NCBI RefSeq assembly: GCF_013403985.1
Contig: NZ_JABFDF010000006.1
Coordinates: 248,001-312,000 of the forward strand
Source: Winogradskyella ludwigii
GTDB lineage: Bacteria > Bacteroidota > Bacteroidia > Flavobacteriales > Flavobacteriaceae
Length of the DNA: 64,000 nt
Reading direction: 5' to 3'
Position 1 is the first letter of the stretch. Each line of letters begins with the position of its first letter. The notes below the pieces were generated by a model. The model made no database searches. It was not told the DNA's origin and worked only from the letters and a program-made list of their open reading frames with translations. Shown here piece after piece: positions 1-8,484 of the stretch. Position numbers and translations under genes: made by a program.

Positions 1-186
1 TCTCTATTGCTAGAGATGGAAAAAACTGAAAAACAAAAAATGGCATTAGAATCTAAATTATTGAATCAATTGTTTGTTATTCTTCCATCTAAAAAAATAA
101 TAAAACTCTATCAAGCAGAGCGTTCTTTTAAACAAAAGATGTTTGAAGAATATAAAAAACGTCACTCTAAGGAAAAGCGTGATTAA
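1..186 (+). CDS. C-terminal end of a Spy-like / ECF-sensor protein (partial)
   Basis: An open frame runs from the window edge to a TAA at 184-186, giving the last 61 residues of a protein. The tail is highly charged and predicted helical (…LLLEMEKTEKQK…, then …ILPSKKIIKLYQAE…FKQKMFEEYKKRH…). This resembles the C-terminal half of the small helical envelope proteins that Flavobacteria encode beside ECF sigma factors (Spy/CpxP-like, often named 'sensor of ECF-type sigma factor'). The N-terminus, which would hold the signal peptide, lies outside the window. The family assignment is inference from pattern only. Confidence 0.5.
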   Translation, partial: SLLLEMEKTEKQKMALESKLLNQLFVILPSKKIIKLYQAERSFKQKMFEEYKKRHSKEKRD

Positions 187-200
187 TAAGTAACAAGAAA

Positions 201-227
201 GGAAGCTATTCAGCTTCCTTTTTTTTT
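201..227 (+). terminator. Rho-independent terminator
   Basis: A 7-bp stem GGAAGCT/AGCTTCC with loop ATTC is followed by nine T residues, 15 bp after the stop codon of the partial gene. It lies between two convergent genes. Confidence 0.85.
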
Positions 228-1311
228 ATTCTTTAAAAGTTAGTTTAGAAACTCTTCCCTTTCCTGCTGCATAAGCCACAGAATCATTTAAGAACCGAAT
301 GGTATAAAACCCTTCATCACTTAAATGTTTCCATGAATCTCCTGAATCATTGCTGTAATCTATTCCTTTAAAACCTACAGCGACCAATTCTTTGGCCTTA
401 GAATTTGGAATATACTGCACACAACTTCTATAACCAGGACCTTTACCGTTAGCCACAACTTGCCATGTTTTACCACCATCGCTAGTTCTAATTTTATTCT
501 TTAGTGTGTCATTAGGTTTAGTGTAATCTCCACCTATGGCGAATCCATTTTGTTCATCGTAAAAATCTAGAGAATATATGCCTGTGGTTTCTAACCCTTG
601 AATAATTGGAGTATTGTAAATTTCCCAAGTTTTCCCTTTATCTGGCGAATACATCACGCGACTTGCTTTTCCTCCTGTGGCAATCCAAGTATGGTCTCCA
701 ATTATTGATATATTAGTATCACTGGCAGCAAAAGCAGCTTCTCCTTCTATTACTTTTGGTAAATTATTACAAGATAATTTTGTCCAAGTCTCTCCACCAT
801 CTCTTGTGATGATAATGCTCATACAATCATCTGTTGGATCACCAATAGCAATACCCTCTTGGTCATTCCAAAAATCCATGGAATCGTAGAAAACCTTTTC
901 ATTCACCTCCTCGTACACTAATTTTGGTTTATTAGATTTTCTATAAATCTTGTAAAGTCTTGCAGGATTAGCAATTGATATCATAAATAAATTACCTTCT
1001 ACTTCTTTAATTGCCCTAAAATGAAGTGCCTTTTCTTCGTAGTTAAGTATGTGCTTAAAGTGATTTTTATTGCTACTAACATTTAACTCGCTGAGATTAA
1101 TTTTAAACTCCTTATTTAATCCTCGCTTTCCAATATGATCGGAACTCCCATAATACAAATATTCATCATTAAAGTCTATAGCTCTTACACTTAATGTCGA
1201 ATCGACAAAAACAGGTTCAATATTAACTTTAGTTACGTTTATTGATCTTTTATATTCTTTTTTACAAGAATTAAACATTATAAAACAAAGTACAACAACA
1301 AATAATCTCAT
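226..1311 (-). CDS. Ycf48-like BNR/Asp-box repeat lipoprotein
   Basis: About 361 residues. Repeated Asp-box motifs (DGGETW, DKGKTW, DGGKTW, DSGDSW) mark a beta-propeller of the BNR/Ycf48-like class, often labelled 'oxidoreductase' in Flavobacteria. I start at the Met at 1311 because it opens a lipoprotein signal (MRLFVVVLCFIMFNSC); the frame continues 20 codons upstream, but that part runs through the terminator hairpin at 1339-1365. The protein is predicted to be membrane-anchored and periplasmic. Family members assist assembly of membrane complexes in phototrophs; the function here is unknown. It is the last gene of the minus-strand cluster and has no copy of the ECF promoter motif. Confidence 0.75.
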   Translation of the reverse strand: MRLFVVVLCFIMFNSCKKEYKRSINVTKVNIEPVFVDSTLSVRAIDFNDEYLYYGSSDHIGKRGLNKEFKINLSELNVSSNKNHFKHILNYEEKALHFRAIKEVEGNLFMISIANPARLYKIYRKSNKPKLVYEEVNEKVFYDSMDFWNDQEGIAIGDPTDDCMSIIITRDGGETWTKLSCNNLPKVIEGEAAFAASDTNISIIGDHTWIATGGKASRVMYSPDKGKTWEIYNTPIIQGLETTGIYSLDFYDEQNGFAIGGDYTKPNDTLKNKIRTSDGGKTWQVVANGKGPGYRSCVQYIPNSKAKELVAVGFKGIDYSNDSGDSWKHLSDEGFYTIRFLNDSVAYAAGKGRVSKLTFKE

Positions 1312-1327
1312 ATATAATATTTTCCCT

Positions 1328-1365
1328 AAAAATAGAAAAGCTTTGCGATATAATATCACAAAGCT
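1328..1365 (-). terminator. Rho-independent terminator after the SCO gene
   Basis: On the minus strand a near-perfect hairpin (AGCTTTGTGATA / TATCGCAAAGCT, loop TTA) at 1365-1339 is followed by TTTTCTATTTTT. It ends the unit that begins at the promoter at 3584. Confidence 0.75.
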
Positions 1366-1414
1366 CTTCAAATCAACAATAATCTATCAATCAAATAAAA
1401 ACTAGATCATCACT

Positions 1415-2083
1415 CTAGCTTTCTTTTTTTAATGCTTTAATATCTACAATTAATTGTGCTATTGAAGCTCTGTTTAATCCGTTGTAGATGCCTCTTATGT
1501 GTTTGTTTTTATCAATTAGTAGAAAGTTTTCGGTATGCAGAAAATCATCATCTGTTTTTACTTCTCCTAAATCACTTTCAACAAAATAATGATCTCTTCC
1601 AAGCCCATATATTTCATTTCTATCACCCGTTACTAAATGCCATTTATGATCTATGACATCATTATTTTTAGCATAAGCCTTTAAAACAGCAACTGAATCT
1701 GTACTCGGCATTACCGAATGAGATAACAATAAGACGTCCTTGTCGTTTTTAAATTCTTCCTGAACTTTAGACATATTACCAGTCATTTTAGGACAAATAC
1801 CAGGACAGGTTGTAAAAAAGAAATCGGTTACATATAATTTATCTTCAAACGTATTTTGAGTAACTGCTTCTCCTAATTGATTTGTTAATGAAAAGTCTGG
1901 AATTTTATGAAACGCTTTTTCTTCTTCCGTATTTGGCGTTAACCAATGTGGAGTAAAAGAGTCATCATTGTAATACGGCAAATACTCTACTCTGCTGTTT
2001 TCAATAACTTTAATAGTTTCTTTTTTCACATCCTCGTGACAGCTTGTAAAAACAAACAGTACTATAATATATAGGTATTTCAT
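1415..2083 (-). CDS. SCO1/SenC family copper chaperone lipoprotein
   Basis: 222 residues. The lipoprotein signal ends in FTSC (Cys15). The thioredoxin-like SCO fold is shown by the CPGIC copper motif (Cys93, Cys97) within FFFTTCPGICPKM and by the distal ligand His183 in DFLHTENF. SCO proteins deliver Cu to the CuA site of cytochrome oxidases or act as thiol-disulfide reductases. The start codon overlaps the end of the MORN gene by 4 bp, implying translational coupling. The neighbours are YHYH lipoproteins rather than oxidase genes; the cbb3 oxidase later in this window has no CuA, so this SCO probably serves the YHYH cluster or another oxidase. Confidence 0.9.
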   Translation of the reverse strand: MKYLYIIVLFVFTSCHEDVKKETIKVIENSRVEYLPYYNDDSFTPHWLTPNTEEEKAFHKIPDFSLTNQLGEAVTQNTFEDKLYVTDFFFTTCPGICPKMTGNMSKVQEEFKNDKDVLLLSHSVMPSTDSVAVLKAYAKNNDVIDHKWHLVTGDRNEIYGLGRDHYFVESDLGEVKTDDDFLHTENFLLIDKNKHIRGIYNGLNRASIAQLIVDIKALKKES

Positions 2084-2706
2084 AAAATTATTTTTTTTCT
2101 AATAACGAATTCATCTTCTAATCTAACACATGAATTTGCTCTTCTCATACCAAAAATTCGCCCATTTCTGGCTTCATAATTAACATATAACTTACCGTTG
2201 GCTAACCAAGCTTTTTGAAAACCATGTTCTTTTCCATCAACATAATGTCTTAATTTAAACAATTGCCCATCGGAATACCACTTTCTTTCCTCACCGTGCT
2301 TCACTCCGTTCTCATAATACGTTTCACCTGATAACACCCCATTTTCCCACCATGTTTTATAGACACCTACTAACCTATTATTTTTATAATAAGATTCCAA
2401 TTGAAGGATTTCATTTTTAGTCCATCGTCTCGCAACACCTTCTCTTTTTCCATTAATAAAACCCCATTTTTCTTCTAAAGCACCATTAGGGTAAAGCTTT
2501 AAAGAATACCCATTGTACGGTTCTCCTTTATAATACCATTTGCCTTTATTTCCATTAAGAACCAATTCACTTTTTAACACTTCAACAGAATCTATAATGA
2601 TAGGTTGTTCTTCAATAGCAACAGTAATATCACTTTTACGCGTTGACGTTTCTTTACAACTCGTTATTGAAAATACAATAAGAATTAAAAAATAAATTGG
2701 TTTCAT
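2080..2706 (-). CDS. MORN-repeat (YwqK-like) lipoprotein
   Basis: 208 residues with a lipoprotein signal ending in ITSC. At least five MORN_2-type repeats follow from about residue 50 (WYYKGEPYNG, FINGKREG, YYKNNRLVG, YYENGVKHG, YVDGKEHG). Such proteins are annotated 'toxin-antitoxin system YwqK family antitoxin', but no toxin is seen here, and a scaffold or binding role at the membrane is more likely. The C-terminal RRANSCV segment adds a cysteine near the end. It overlaps the SCO gene by 4 bp and follows the YHYH gene by 12 bp, so all three should be one transcript. Confidence 0.8.
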   Translation of the reverse strand: MKPIYFLILIVFSITSCKETSTRKSDITVAIEEQPIIIDSVEVLKSELVLNGNKGKWYYKGEPYNGYSLKLYPNGALEEKWGFINGKREGVARRWTKNEILQLESYYKNNRLVGVYKTWWENGVLSGETYYENGVKHGEERKWYSDGQLFKLRHYVDGKEHGFQKAWLANGKLYVNYEARNGRIFGMRRANSCVRLEDEFVIRKKIIL

Positions 2707-2718
2707 ATTCTTTATAAT

Positions 2719-3525
2719 TTAGTAGCCTTGAAATGGTCCAGCAAAAAGAACATACGCTGGGTCATATGCATAATTACCTGCAGGATACTCTTCATTAATT
2801 ATATGATAATGATACTCTTCCGCTCCATCTGTATATTGTGTCGTAGACGTGTGACCACCTGAAGCATCTAAATCTGTAGGGTATGTTCCCGTTGAGATAC
2901 ATTGTCTTCCATAAATGAAAACACCATCAAGTAATATGCCTACTAAACTTTCATCATCGTTAGTGATTGGTGTAGGCTCTAAATGATAATGATACACACC
3001 AGGACCTTTGTGAGCTCCTGCCCAATCTAAGCTTCCAGCAGCTTGATCTAAATCTCCCGCACCTTCTTGGTCATTAAAGATAGATGCTCCACTTACTGCG
3101 ATACCAATAGTGTTTAATTGTGTAGTAACTGTACTGCCTGTTAAGTTTGGAATTGCATCTACTGTAAAACTTGCTGCTTCACCTTGCCCACCACCAATGT
3201 ATGTATCTTGAGTTGTTTTTGTAACACCTGGCTCATCCATATAAAGCACATTGTCCGTTTCCCAATAAATTGAAGTATGGTCTGGAAATCCTGTGGTTTC
3301 GATATAAACTTCAGTACCATCATCAGATAAAATAGCGGTAACCGCATCTGAATTAAACGCGGCAAAAGCGGCATGTAATTCTGTTACTGCTACATCGTCG
3401 TCGTCATCAATAACACCACTATCGTCACTTGACGAATCATCGCTAGACGAGTCATCACTACTACAAGCAAATAATACAAAAGCAAAAATTGTAATGTAGG
3501 TTAAAGGTTTAAAATAAATTTTCAT
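2719..3525 (-). CDS. YHYH-domain lipoprotein
   Basis: 268 residues. The lipoprotein signal (…FVLFAC) is followed by a low-complexity Ser/Asp spacer (three SSDD-type units), then a YHYH domain with the signature motif twice (GVYHYHLEP and EEYHYHII) and the conserved LLDGVFIYG stretch. YHYH proteins have no established function; the clustered His/Tyr suggests metal binding. It is the first gene of a unit with the MORN and SCO genes, with an ECF-type promoter motif ending 29 bp before the ATG. Confidence 0.88.
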   Translation of the reverse strand: MKIYFKPLTYITIFAFVLFACSSDDSSSDDSSSDDSGVIDDDDDVAVTELHAAFAAFNSDAVTAILSDDGTEVYIETTGFPDHTSIYWETDNVLYMDEPGVTKTTQDTYIGGGQGEAASFTVDAIPNLTGSTVTTQLNTIGIAVSGASIFNDQEGAGDLDQAAGSLDWAGAHKGPGVYHYHLEPTPITNDDESLVGILLDGVFIYGRQCISTGTYPTDLDASGGHTSTTQYTDGAEEYHYHIINEEYPAGNYAYDPAYVLFAGPFQGY

Positions 3526-3553
3526 TGTAATAGTGTTTTAAGGTTATTTAATA

Positions 3554-3584
3554 TTTAGATGCCTTAACAGGAATAAACTTGTGC
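3554..3584 (-). promoter_or_regulatory. Cluster ECF-sigma promoter motif, copy A
   Basis: Reading the minus strand: GCACAAGT, 14-bp spacer, GCATCTAAA, ending 29 bp before the YHYH start at 3525. It is one of six copies in the cluster with identical architecture (see the copies at 6618, 11302, 12610, 13635 and 14268). Confidence 0.8.
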
Positions 3585-3739
3585 AGCTTTTTCTTTTTAA
3601 TATTTATTTAACAAAAAAAAAGCTTCAAACAAAAACACTACAAACTGATTATAATCGCTTTACAAAAACGAATAATTCTTGTTTCTTATATTGGAATTAT
3701 AAAGTGTCGCTTTAAAAGGTTCTCGATTGTTATTCTGAA

Positions 3740-4318
3740 TTATAGTTTCTTCCGCTGACTCCAAAGAAAGACGCCAAAAACACAAAAAACGACTACAATT
3801 AAGCCTGTTATAATGCTATTCCCTCCATTCCTTTCTGATATAGACTGTACTACAGCTACAGGTGAATCTGGTGATGTTACGAACTTTAAATGCTCTTCTT
3901 TAGCAAAAATATCGTGATAGTTTTCCTGATCTTTATACACATTAAACATCATTGTATTTTTAATGGCGTCGAAAGCATTTCCTTCAAACAAAAAGACAAA
4001 AGCATTGGCATGTGAATGTTCATTATGCGTTGCCTCGTCAACAGCAATTAATTTTAAAATTGAATCTCCATTTCTCAATTCAAAATTAGTTTTAACGTAA
4101 TCAAAAAAAGCAGCATCAAAATCGGCTTTTCTTTTTGAGTCTTCCAATTCTGGATAGGCTTCTAGAAGGGCATTTCTAATACTCCATGGAAATTCAGATT
4201 TGACCTCAACCAGATTATCTTTTTGTTGAATATTAAAAAAAGCTTTATTGGCGTCATGCGCAAATCCTAAACTCGTAAAGGCAAAAAAAAGTAAGACTAT
4301 ACAACTAGAAAATTTCAT
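3740..4318 (-). CDS. Exported hypothetical protein with C-terminal membrane anchor
   Basis: 192 residues: an N-terminal signal peptide (…FAFTSLGFA), a soluble domain with a His-rich patch (THNEHSHANAF) and a C-terminal transmembrane helix ending in the basic tail SQRKKL. The start AHDANKAFFNIQ resembles the Bacteroidota DUF6702 group, but I cannot confirm this. Its ATG directly abuts the stop of the upstream YHYH gene (4318/4319), so the two are probably translationally coupled. A role in metal handling with the YHYH protein is inference from context. Confidence 0.6.
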   Translation of the reverse strand: MKFSSCIVLLFFAFTSLGFAHDANKAFFNIQQKDNLVEVKSEFPWSIRNALLEAYPELEDSKRKADFDAAFFDYVKTNFELRNGDSILKLIAVDEATHNEHSHANAFVFLFEGNAFDAIKNTMMFNVYKDQENYHDIFAKEEHLKFVTSPDSPVAVVQSISERNGGNSIITGLIVVVFCVFGVFLWSQRKKL

Positions 4319-5395
4319 CTAGTTGTTTCCTATTTTGAAATCATTAGATGGTGTTCCTTTAAAGAATCTTGGAATACTAGGAAATTCGTCAGTTATAACA
4401 TAGTAATAAGTTCCTGATGGATATTCTGGAGTGACTCCAGTTCTACCATTGGCTTCATCTAAAGTACCAAGACCTGAAACATATTCGTAATCATTAGAAT
4501 AAATACCATCGTAATCTCCACAAGGAGCTGTAACACCATCTCCTCCTCTATTGCCCGACTTTAATTGGTAACTTGAAGACATTACAATAACAGAAGAGTT
4601 GTTGTTTGATGCATCCGAATACGCATATTTATAGTAAATAGGAAAACCATCAGCAGCATAGCCAATTAATGTCATAGCATTTGTTGGTACATTTAATGAT
4701 TCTAAAAATAATATTGGCGAACCATGGTAATGGTATTTACCTGTTGGTTGTACGTGTGCACTATTACAATCTAAACCTAAATTAACATTTAAAGCCTCTA
4801 AATTCCACTCCCAATTTACGTTTGGACTCATCGCTCCTTCATGAGGAAAAGGTTCTGCAGCAACCGGATCTAATTCTACACCATTTAATAAAATACCAAA
4901 TGAATATTGCGGTCCTGAATTTGGTCCAACTCCAGTTGTTGACAACAATGCCGTAAGAACATTAGCTTCCGTTGGATTTATTGTAATAGTATAACTTTCA
5001 TTTTGCTCCGAAATAGCATTAGGGTTTAATGAACCTGGACCCATTCCAAACGTTCCAACAAGATGATCTGGTATGCTATTGGAAGTAATTACTCTGTTTG
5101 TTCCTGTAATCGTTTGGTTATATGACGTAGTAAATGCTAATGTCTGATTACACTCTCCTCTTGAACTATCTAAAACTTGGTCTGATTCGCAACCAGAATC
5201 ATCAGTATCTGAATTATTAGCGACATATCCTATTGGTTGTTCACAGGCTTCTACACTTACATCTGGATTCCCTAAGTTATCCTCATCAAAATCCTGATAC
5301 CAAGTTAATTCTGTACATGTGCTGTCATCATTGTCTGAGCATGCTGCGAATACTGCTAATACGATTACCAGTAATAATTTTATTATGTTTTTCAT
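4319..5395 (-). CDS. YHYH-domain lipoprotein with Asp-rich N-terminal spacer
   Basis: 358 residues with a lipoprotein signal ending in FAAC. Residues about 20-75 are an acidic, Cys-containing, thrombospondin type 3-like calcium-binding segment (WYQDFDEDNLGN, DTDDSGCESD). The YHYH domain follows, with the core HVQPTGKYHYHGSP, then GYAADGFPIYY and a C-terminal EYPSGTYYYVITDEFPSIPR segment shared with the next gene upstream. It lies downstream of the YHYH/EF-hand gene at 5468-6595 with a 72-bp gap and no ECF motif of its own, so it is likely read from the promoter at 6648. Confidence 0.85.
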   Translation of the reverse strand: MKNIIKLLLVIVLAVFAACSDNDDSTCTELTWYQDFDEDNLGNPDVSVEACEQPIGYVANNSDTDDSGCESDQVLDSSRGECNQTLAFTTSYNQTITGTNRVITSNSIPDHLVGTFGMGPGSLNPNAISEQNESYTITINPTEANVLTALLSTTGVGPNSGPQYSFGILLNGVELDPVAAEPFPHEGAMSPNVNWEWNLEALNVNLGLDCNSAHVQPTGKYHYHGSPILFLESLNVPTNAMTLIGYAADGFPIYYKYAYSDASNNNSSVIVMSSSYQLKSGNRGGDGVTAPCGDYDGIYSNDYEYVSGLGTLDEANGRTGVTPEYPSGTYYYVITDEFPSIPRFFKGTPSNDFKIGNN

Positions 5396-5467
5396 TATTA
5401 AACTTGGGTAGTTCTCCTTTAGGCTTTAGTGTCCCTTAAAGATTTAATTATTATAATAGATTTCTTG

Positions 5468-6595
5468 TTAATTTCTTCCGCCTTTTGGCCTTTGCTTGTT
5501 CTGTTGTTGCCCTTTTTCTAATTCTTCTATTGAAATAAATCCATCTTTATCTGAATCTATTTTTGAAAAATTTTCAGACAAAGGTCCTTTTACTTCATCT
5601 TTTGATAGCTTACCGTCTTTATTAGCATCCATTTGGCTTATTAACTCTGTTGCGCTTGGTTGCTGACCTTGTCCTCTACCTCGTCCTTGTCCACCTCCTT
5701 GTGGTCTAGCTTCTTCATAGTCTCCCATTAAACATCTACTGATGTATGGAAACTCGGCTGTGACTAAATACATATAATCTCCATCAATTGTGATACCGTT
5801 GCATTCATCTAAGTCTCCAGAACCTGCTATATATTCATAGTCAGAAGTAAATGTTCCATCATGATGACCTCCGACAGAAATATCGATAGATTGATGCGGA
5901 TTTTCATAGGTGCAATCTTCACCTTCTCTATTACCATCTATAGCCTTATAACTTGGTTTGAATTTCCCTGATTTAGAATAATACATAGGAAAGCCATCGT
6001 GCGCAAAACCAACATGTACTAAATCTTCGCCTGCATCAAATTCTTCAATTACAGAGGTTGGTGTGCCATGATAATGATAAGCTCCTGTTGGTTGCACATG
6101 CGCATGATTAAAATCTAAGCCTAAATCTATAACATCTTGAAGTGCTTCTACACGATAATTTTCGCCTGTATCACAAACCACAACTTCTGCTGTTCCTGGT
6201 TCAAATTTTATACCATTTAAAGCGACACCTGGCTCTCTTGCCCAAGTTGCTTTTCCTGTATATTTTGGGTTTAAAGGAAAACTGTAAGTATTATTCTGAG
6301 CAGAAATTGTATTTGGATTTCCTGGGTTTGGAAATTCTCCTGTTTTATGATTTGGTAATGCGTTAGTAACCATAATGCGCTCGTCTTTTGTAAGTGTCAT
6401 TTTAGTTATAGTACCGTACTCCTTATTTTCTAAATTGTACGCTCCAAAATAATTATTGCTCTCAACTATACTTTCTGTAGTATGTGAATGCGCTTCGCCT
6501 CCATTGTGACTGTGTTCTGTATTGTTTTTTTTGCTTTGGCAACCGAACACTACACATAAGGCAAGAATACCTGTGAATTTAAATATATTTTTCAT
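5468..6595 (-). CDS. YHYH-domain lipoprotein with C-terminal EF-hand pair
   Basis: 375 residues. The lipoprotein signal (VVFGC) is followed by a His-rich stretch (EHSHNGGEAHSH), the YHYH domain (HVQPTGAYHYHGTP, GFAHDGFPMYY, EFPYISRCLMG) and a Gly/Gln/Arg-rich linker. Two canonical EF-hand loops end the protein (DANKDGKLSKDE and DSDKDGFISIEE). It is a probable cell-surface or periplasmic calcium-binding protein. The ECF promoter motif ends 22 bp before the ATG, the tightest spacing in the set. Its YHYH region is closely related to the one encoded just downstream, suggesting local duplication. Confidence 0.88.
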   Translation of the reverse strand: MKNIFKFTGILALCVVFGCQSKKNNTEHSHNGGEAHSHTTESIVESNNYFGAYNLENKEYGTITKMTLTKDERIMVTNALPNHKTGEFPNPGNPNTISAQNNTYSFPLNPKYTGKATWAREPGVALNGIKFEPGTAEVVVCDTGENYRVEALQDVIDLGLDFNHAHVQPTGAYHYHGTPTSVIEEFDAGEDLVHVGFAHDGFPMYYSKSGKFKPSYKAIDGNREGEDCTYENPHQSIDISVGGHHDGTFTSDYEYIAGSGDLDECNGITIDGDYMYLVTAEFPYISRCLMGDYEEARPQGGGQGRGRGQGQQPSATELISQMDANKDGKLSKDEVKGPLSENFSKIDSDKDGFISIEELEKGQQQNKQRPKGGRN

Positions 6596-6617
6596 TTATA
6601 AATTTTTGAATCGTGTA

Positions 6618-6648
6618 TTTAGATGCCAATTAGATTTAAAACTTGCGT
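6618..6648 (-). promoter_or_regulatory. Cluster ECF-sigma promoter motif, copy B
   Basis: Minus strand: ACGCAAGT, 14-bp spacer, GCATCTAAA, ending 22 bp before the start of the YHYH/EF-hand gene at 6595. Confidence 0.8.
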
Positions 6649-6659
6649 TACATTTCTTA

Positions 6660-7868
6660 TTATCCTTTAACTGTGAGTGAGCCACTAACTCCATGCAAAC
6701 AACCTAAAACTTGATTGCTACCAGCATCTCCTGCGTGGTAATGATATCCTCTAACATCGTCATAATGTCCTCCACAATCATCTAGATCACTATACTCTTT
6801 TCCGCTGTTGTCTTTATGTCCATAAATACCAAAACCATCCATAGCATAACCAATCATTGGTGCATGAACATCTTTTTGTTTGACCTCTTTTGTATTACCT
6901 GTAACGGCATGATAATGGTAACCTTGATGAGGATTAACATGACCACCAGCATCATCTAGAGGTGCCAAAGTATGAGCTGCAAGAATAGCATGTGTTGGTG
7001 CAGGTGCTTCAAAATTAACACCGTTAAATGCAACACCAATTCCGTTTCTTCCTAATGTATTTGAACTCTCTAAATACATAGGTTTAACAGGAATAATATA
7101 AGTTGAGACTTTTTCTTTATAATAACTTGGCAAACACTCTACGCAATAGTTGTTGTATTTTTCGTCAACATCAGGTCTTGCAGCAGCTTCACATTCCTCT
7201 TGAGTTGTTGTCACTTTAACTGAACCATCTTCTCTAAATAAAGCCCATTCCTCATCTGAATAAAACTCTTTTAGATTGGCTATAAAATGACCATCTACAT
7301 CATATACTTTATCGTCTTTAAACCAAATTCCGCCTTTATCTTTACCATCATTAATATGTGTTGGGCACCAAGGCCCCATTTTGTGCTCTTGTGGTTGAGA
7401 AGCTGTTGTTATAACATAACATAGGGCTTTTGTGCCATTAGATAGCGTCCGTTCTTCTGTTGTAATTTCTTTTAATAAACTTTCCTTTATAAATAATGAA
7501 GGATCTACATTTATAGTGACTTCGAAATCTTTTTGAACACTAGTGTTACTTGTATTATTGCCTCTTGGCTCTCTTCTTTGGGGTCTTGGTGCATTATCTA
7601 ATTCTTCTTTAGAGAGGAAACCGTCTTCATTGACATCAATTTTAGAAAAATCATTTGATAGAGGTCCTTGAACTTCAGATTTTGATAATTTCCCATCTTT
7701 ATTGGTATCCATTTCGTTTATTAAACTTTCTACACTTGGACCTTGTTCTTGACCTTGAGGTTGGTCTGAAACATTTTCATCGGCAGATTTTGTGCCTGGT
7801 TTACAACACACTAATAAAAGTATAATTATACATAATTGAGAAAATCTTAAAACTTTTATATAATTCAT
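6660..7868 (-). CDS. YHYH-domain lipoprotein with N-terminal EF-hand pair
   Basis: 402 residues. A lipoprotein signal (LLLVCCKPG) is followed by two EF-hand loops near residues 50-95 (DTNKDGKLSKSE, DVNEDGFLSKEE). The long YHYH domain contains two signature motifs (QGYHYHAV and RGYHYHAG) plus GYAMDGFGIYG. The EF-hands are at the opposite end from those in the gene at 5468-6595, so the EF-hand module has shuffled between paralogues. It is probably the last gene of the unit that starts with the CotH gene, because no ECF motif lies in the 54-bp gap upstream. Confidence 0.87.
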   Translation of the reverse strand: MNYIKVLRFSQLCIIILLLVCCKPGTKSADENVSDQPQGQEQGPSVESLINEMDTNKDGKLSKSEVQGPLSNDFSKIDVNEDGFLSKEELDNAPRPQRREPRGNNTSNTSVQKDFEVTINVDPSLFIKESLLKEITTEERTLSNGTKALCYVITTASQPQEHKMGPWCPTHINDGKDKGGIWFKDDKVYDVDGHFIANLKEFYSDEEWALFREDGSVKVTTTQEECEAAARPDVDEKYNNYCVECLPSYYKEKVSTYIIPVKPMYLESSNTLGRNGIGVAFNGVNFEAPAPTHAILAAHTLAPLDDAGGHVNPHQGYHYHAVTGNTKEVKQKDVHAPMIGYAMDGFGIYGHKDNSGKEYSDLDDCGGHYDDVRGYHYHAGDAGSNQVLGCLHGVSGSLTVKG

Positions 7869-7922
7869 TTGAAGTTGATTTTTGAATTAAACTATAATTT
7901 AATAAAAATTACTTGATAAGGT

Positions 7923-8450
7923 CTAGTTATTCTTTTTTCCTTTTTTCTTGTTGTCCTCATTTTTTGAATAAAACACTTTCAACTCTTCTAAATCTAATTG
8001 GCTATCACCATTTAGATCAATATCAGAAAAATGCTCCATTAAATCACGTTTATCTTTTGCTGCCACTTCTAATTCATTTAACAACCCGTCTTCATCTTGA
8101 TCTACTTCTTTTAAAAGCTTTTCTGCAGATACTTTTTTAGGTTTTCTGCTATCTAAAGAAGCTTCCAATTCTTCTAAATCTATAAATCCATCCTCGTTAC
8201 TATCTATTGTATCAAAATCTTGAGAAATCTTTCCTCTTTCATCTTTTGAAGCTTCATCTTTATCTATAAGATCATCATTATTGGCATCTAACAATTTCAA
8301 TATTGCTGAAGCATCTGGTTTTTCTCCTTTAGCAGGTCTACCTCCTCCTTGTCTTCCACCACCTCCACCAGGAGGTCCTTGGGCAAACATTGGAATACAT
8401 AGTAGCATTGAAAAAACTGTGATGGCTATTTTAAGTTTTCTGTAATTCAT
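7923..8450 (-). CDS. Exported four-EF-hand protein
   Basis: 175 residues: a signal peptide ending near MFAQG, a Gly/Pro/Arg-rich stretch (PPGGGGGRQGGGRP), then four EF-hand loops (DANNDDLIDKDE, DSNEDGFIDLEE, DQDEDGLLNELE, DLNGDSQLDLEE) and a lysine-rich tail. The loops have Asp at positions 1 and 3 and mostly Gly at 6, so calcium binding is likely. It sits 34 bp after the CotH gene and is probably co-transcribed with it from the motif at 11332. Its partner in the pathway is not known. Confidence 0.85.
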   Translation of the reverse strand: MNYRKLKIAITVFSMLLCIPMFAQGPPGGGGGRQGGGRPAKGEKPDASAILKLLDANNDDLIDKDEASKDERGKISQDFDTIDSNEDGFIDLEELEASLDSRKPKKVSAEKLLKEVDQDEDGLLNELEVAAKDKRDLMEHFSDIDLNGDSQLDLEELKVFYSKNEDNKKKGKKNN

Positions 8451-8484
8451 CTTATTTATTTTTAATATTATAGCTCCTTATTCG

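Noticed and set aside
2080..2706. MORN protein as a real antitoxin
   Set aside because: The label comes from the YwqK family name; no toxin gene is adjacent and the protein is an exported lipoprotein.
5396..5467. Possible seventh ECF motif before the YHYH gene at 4319-5395
   Set aside because: CTTTAGTGTC resembles the -10 block but has mismatches in the core, and no CACAAGT block is present at 14 bp.
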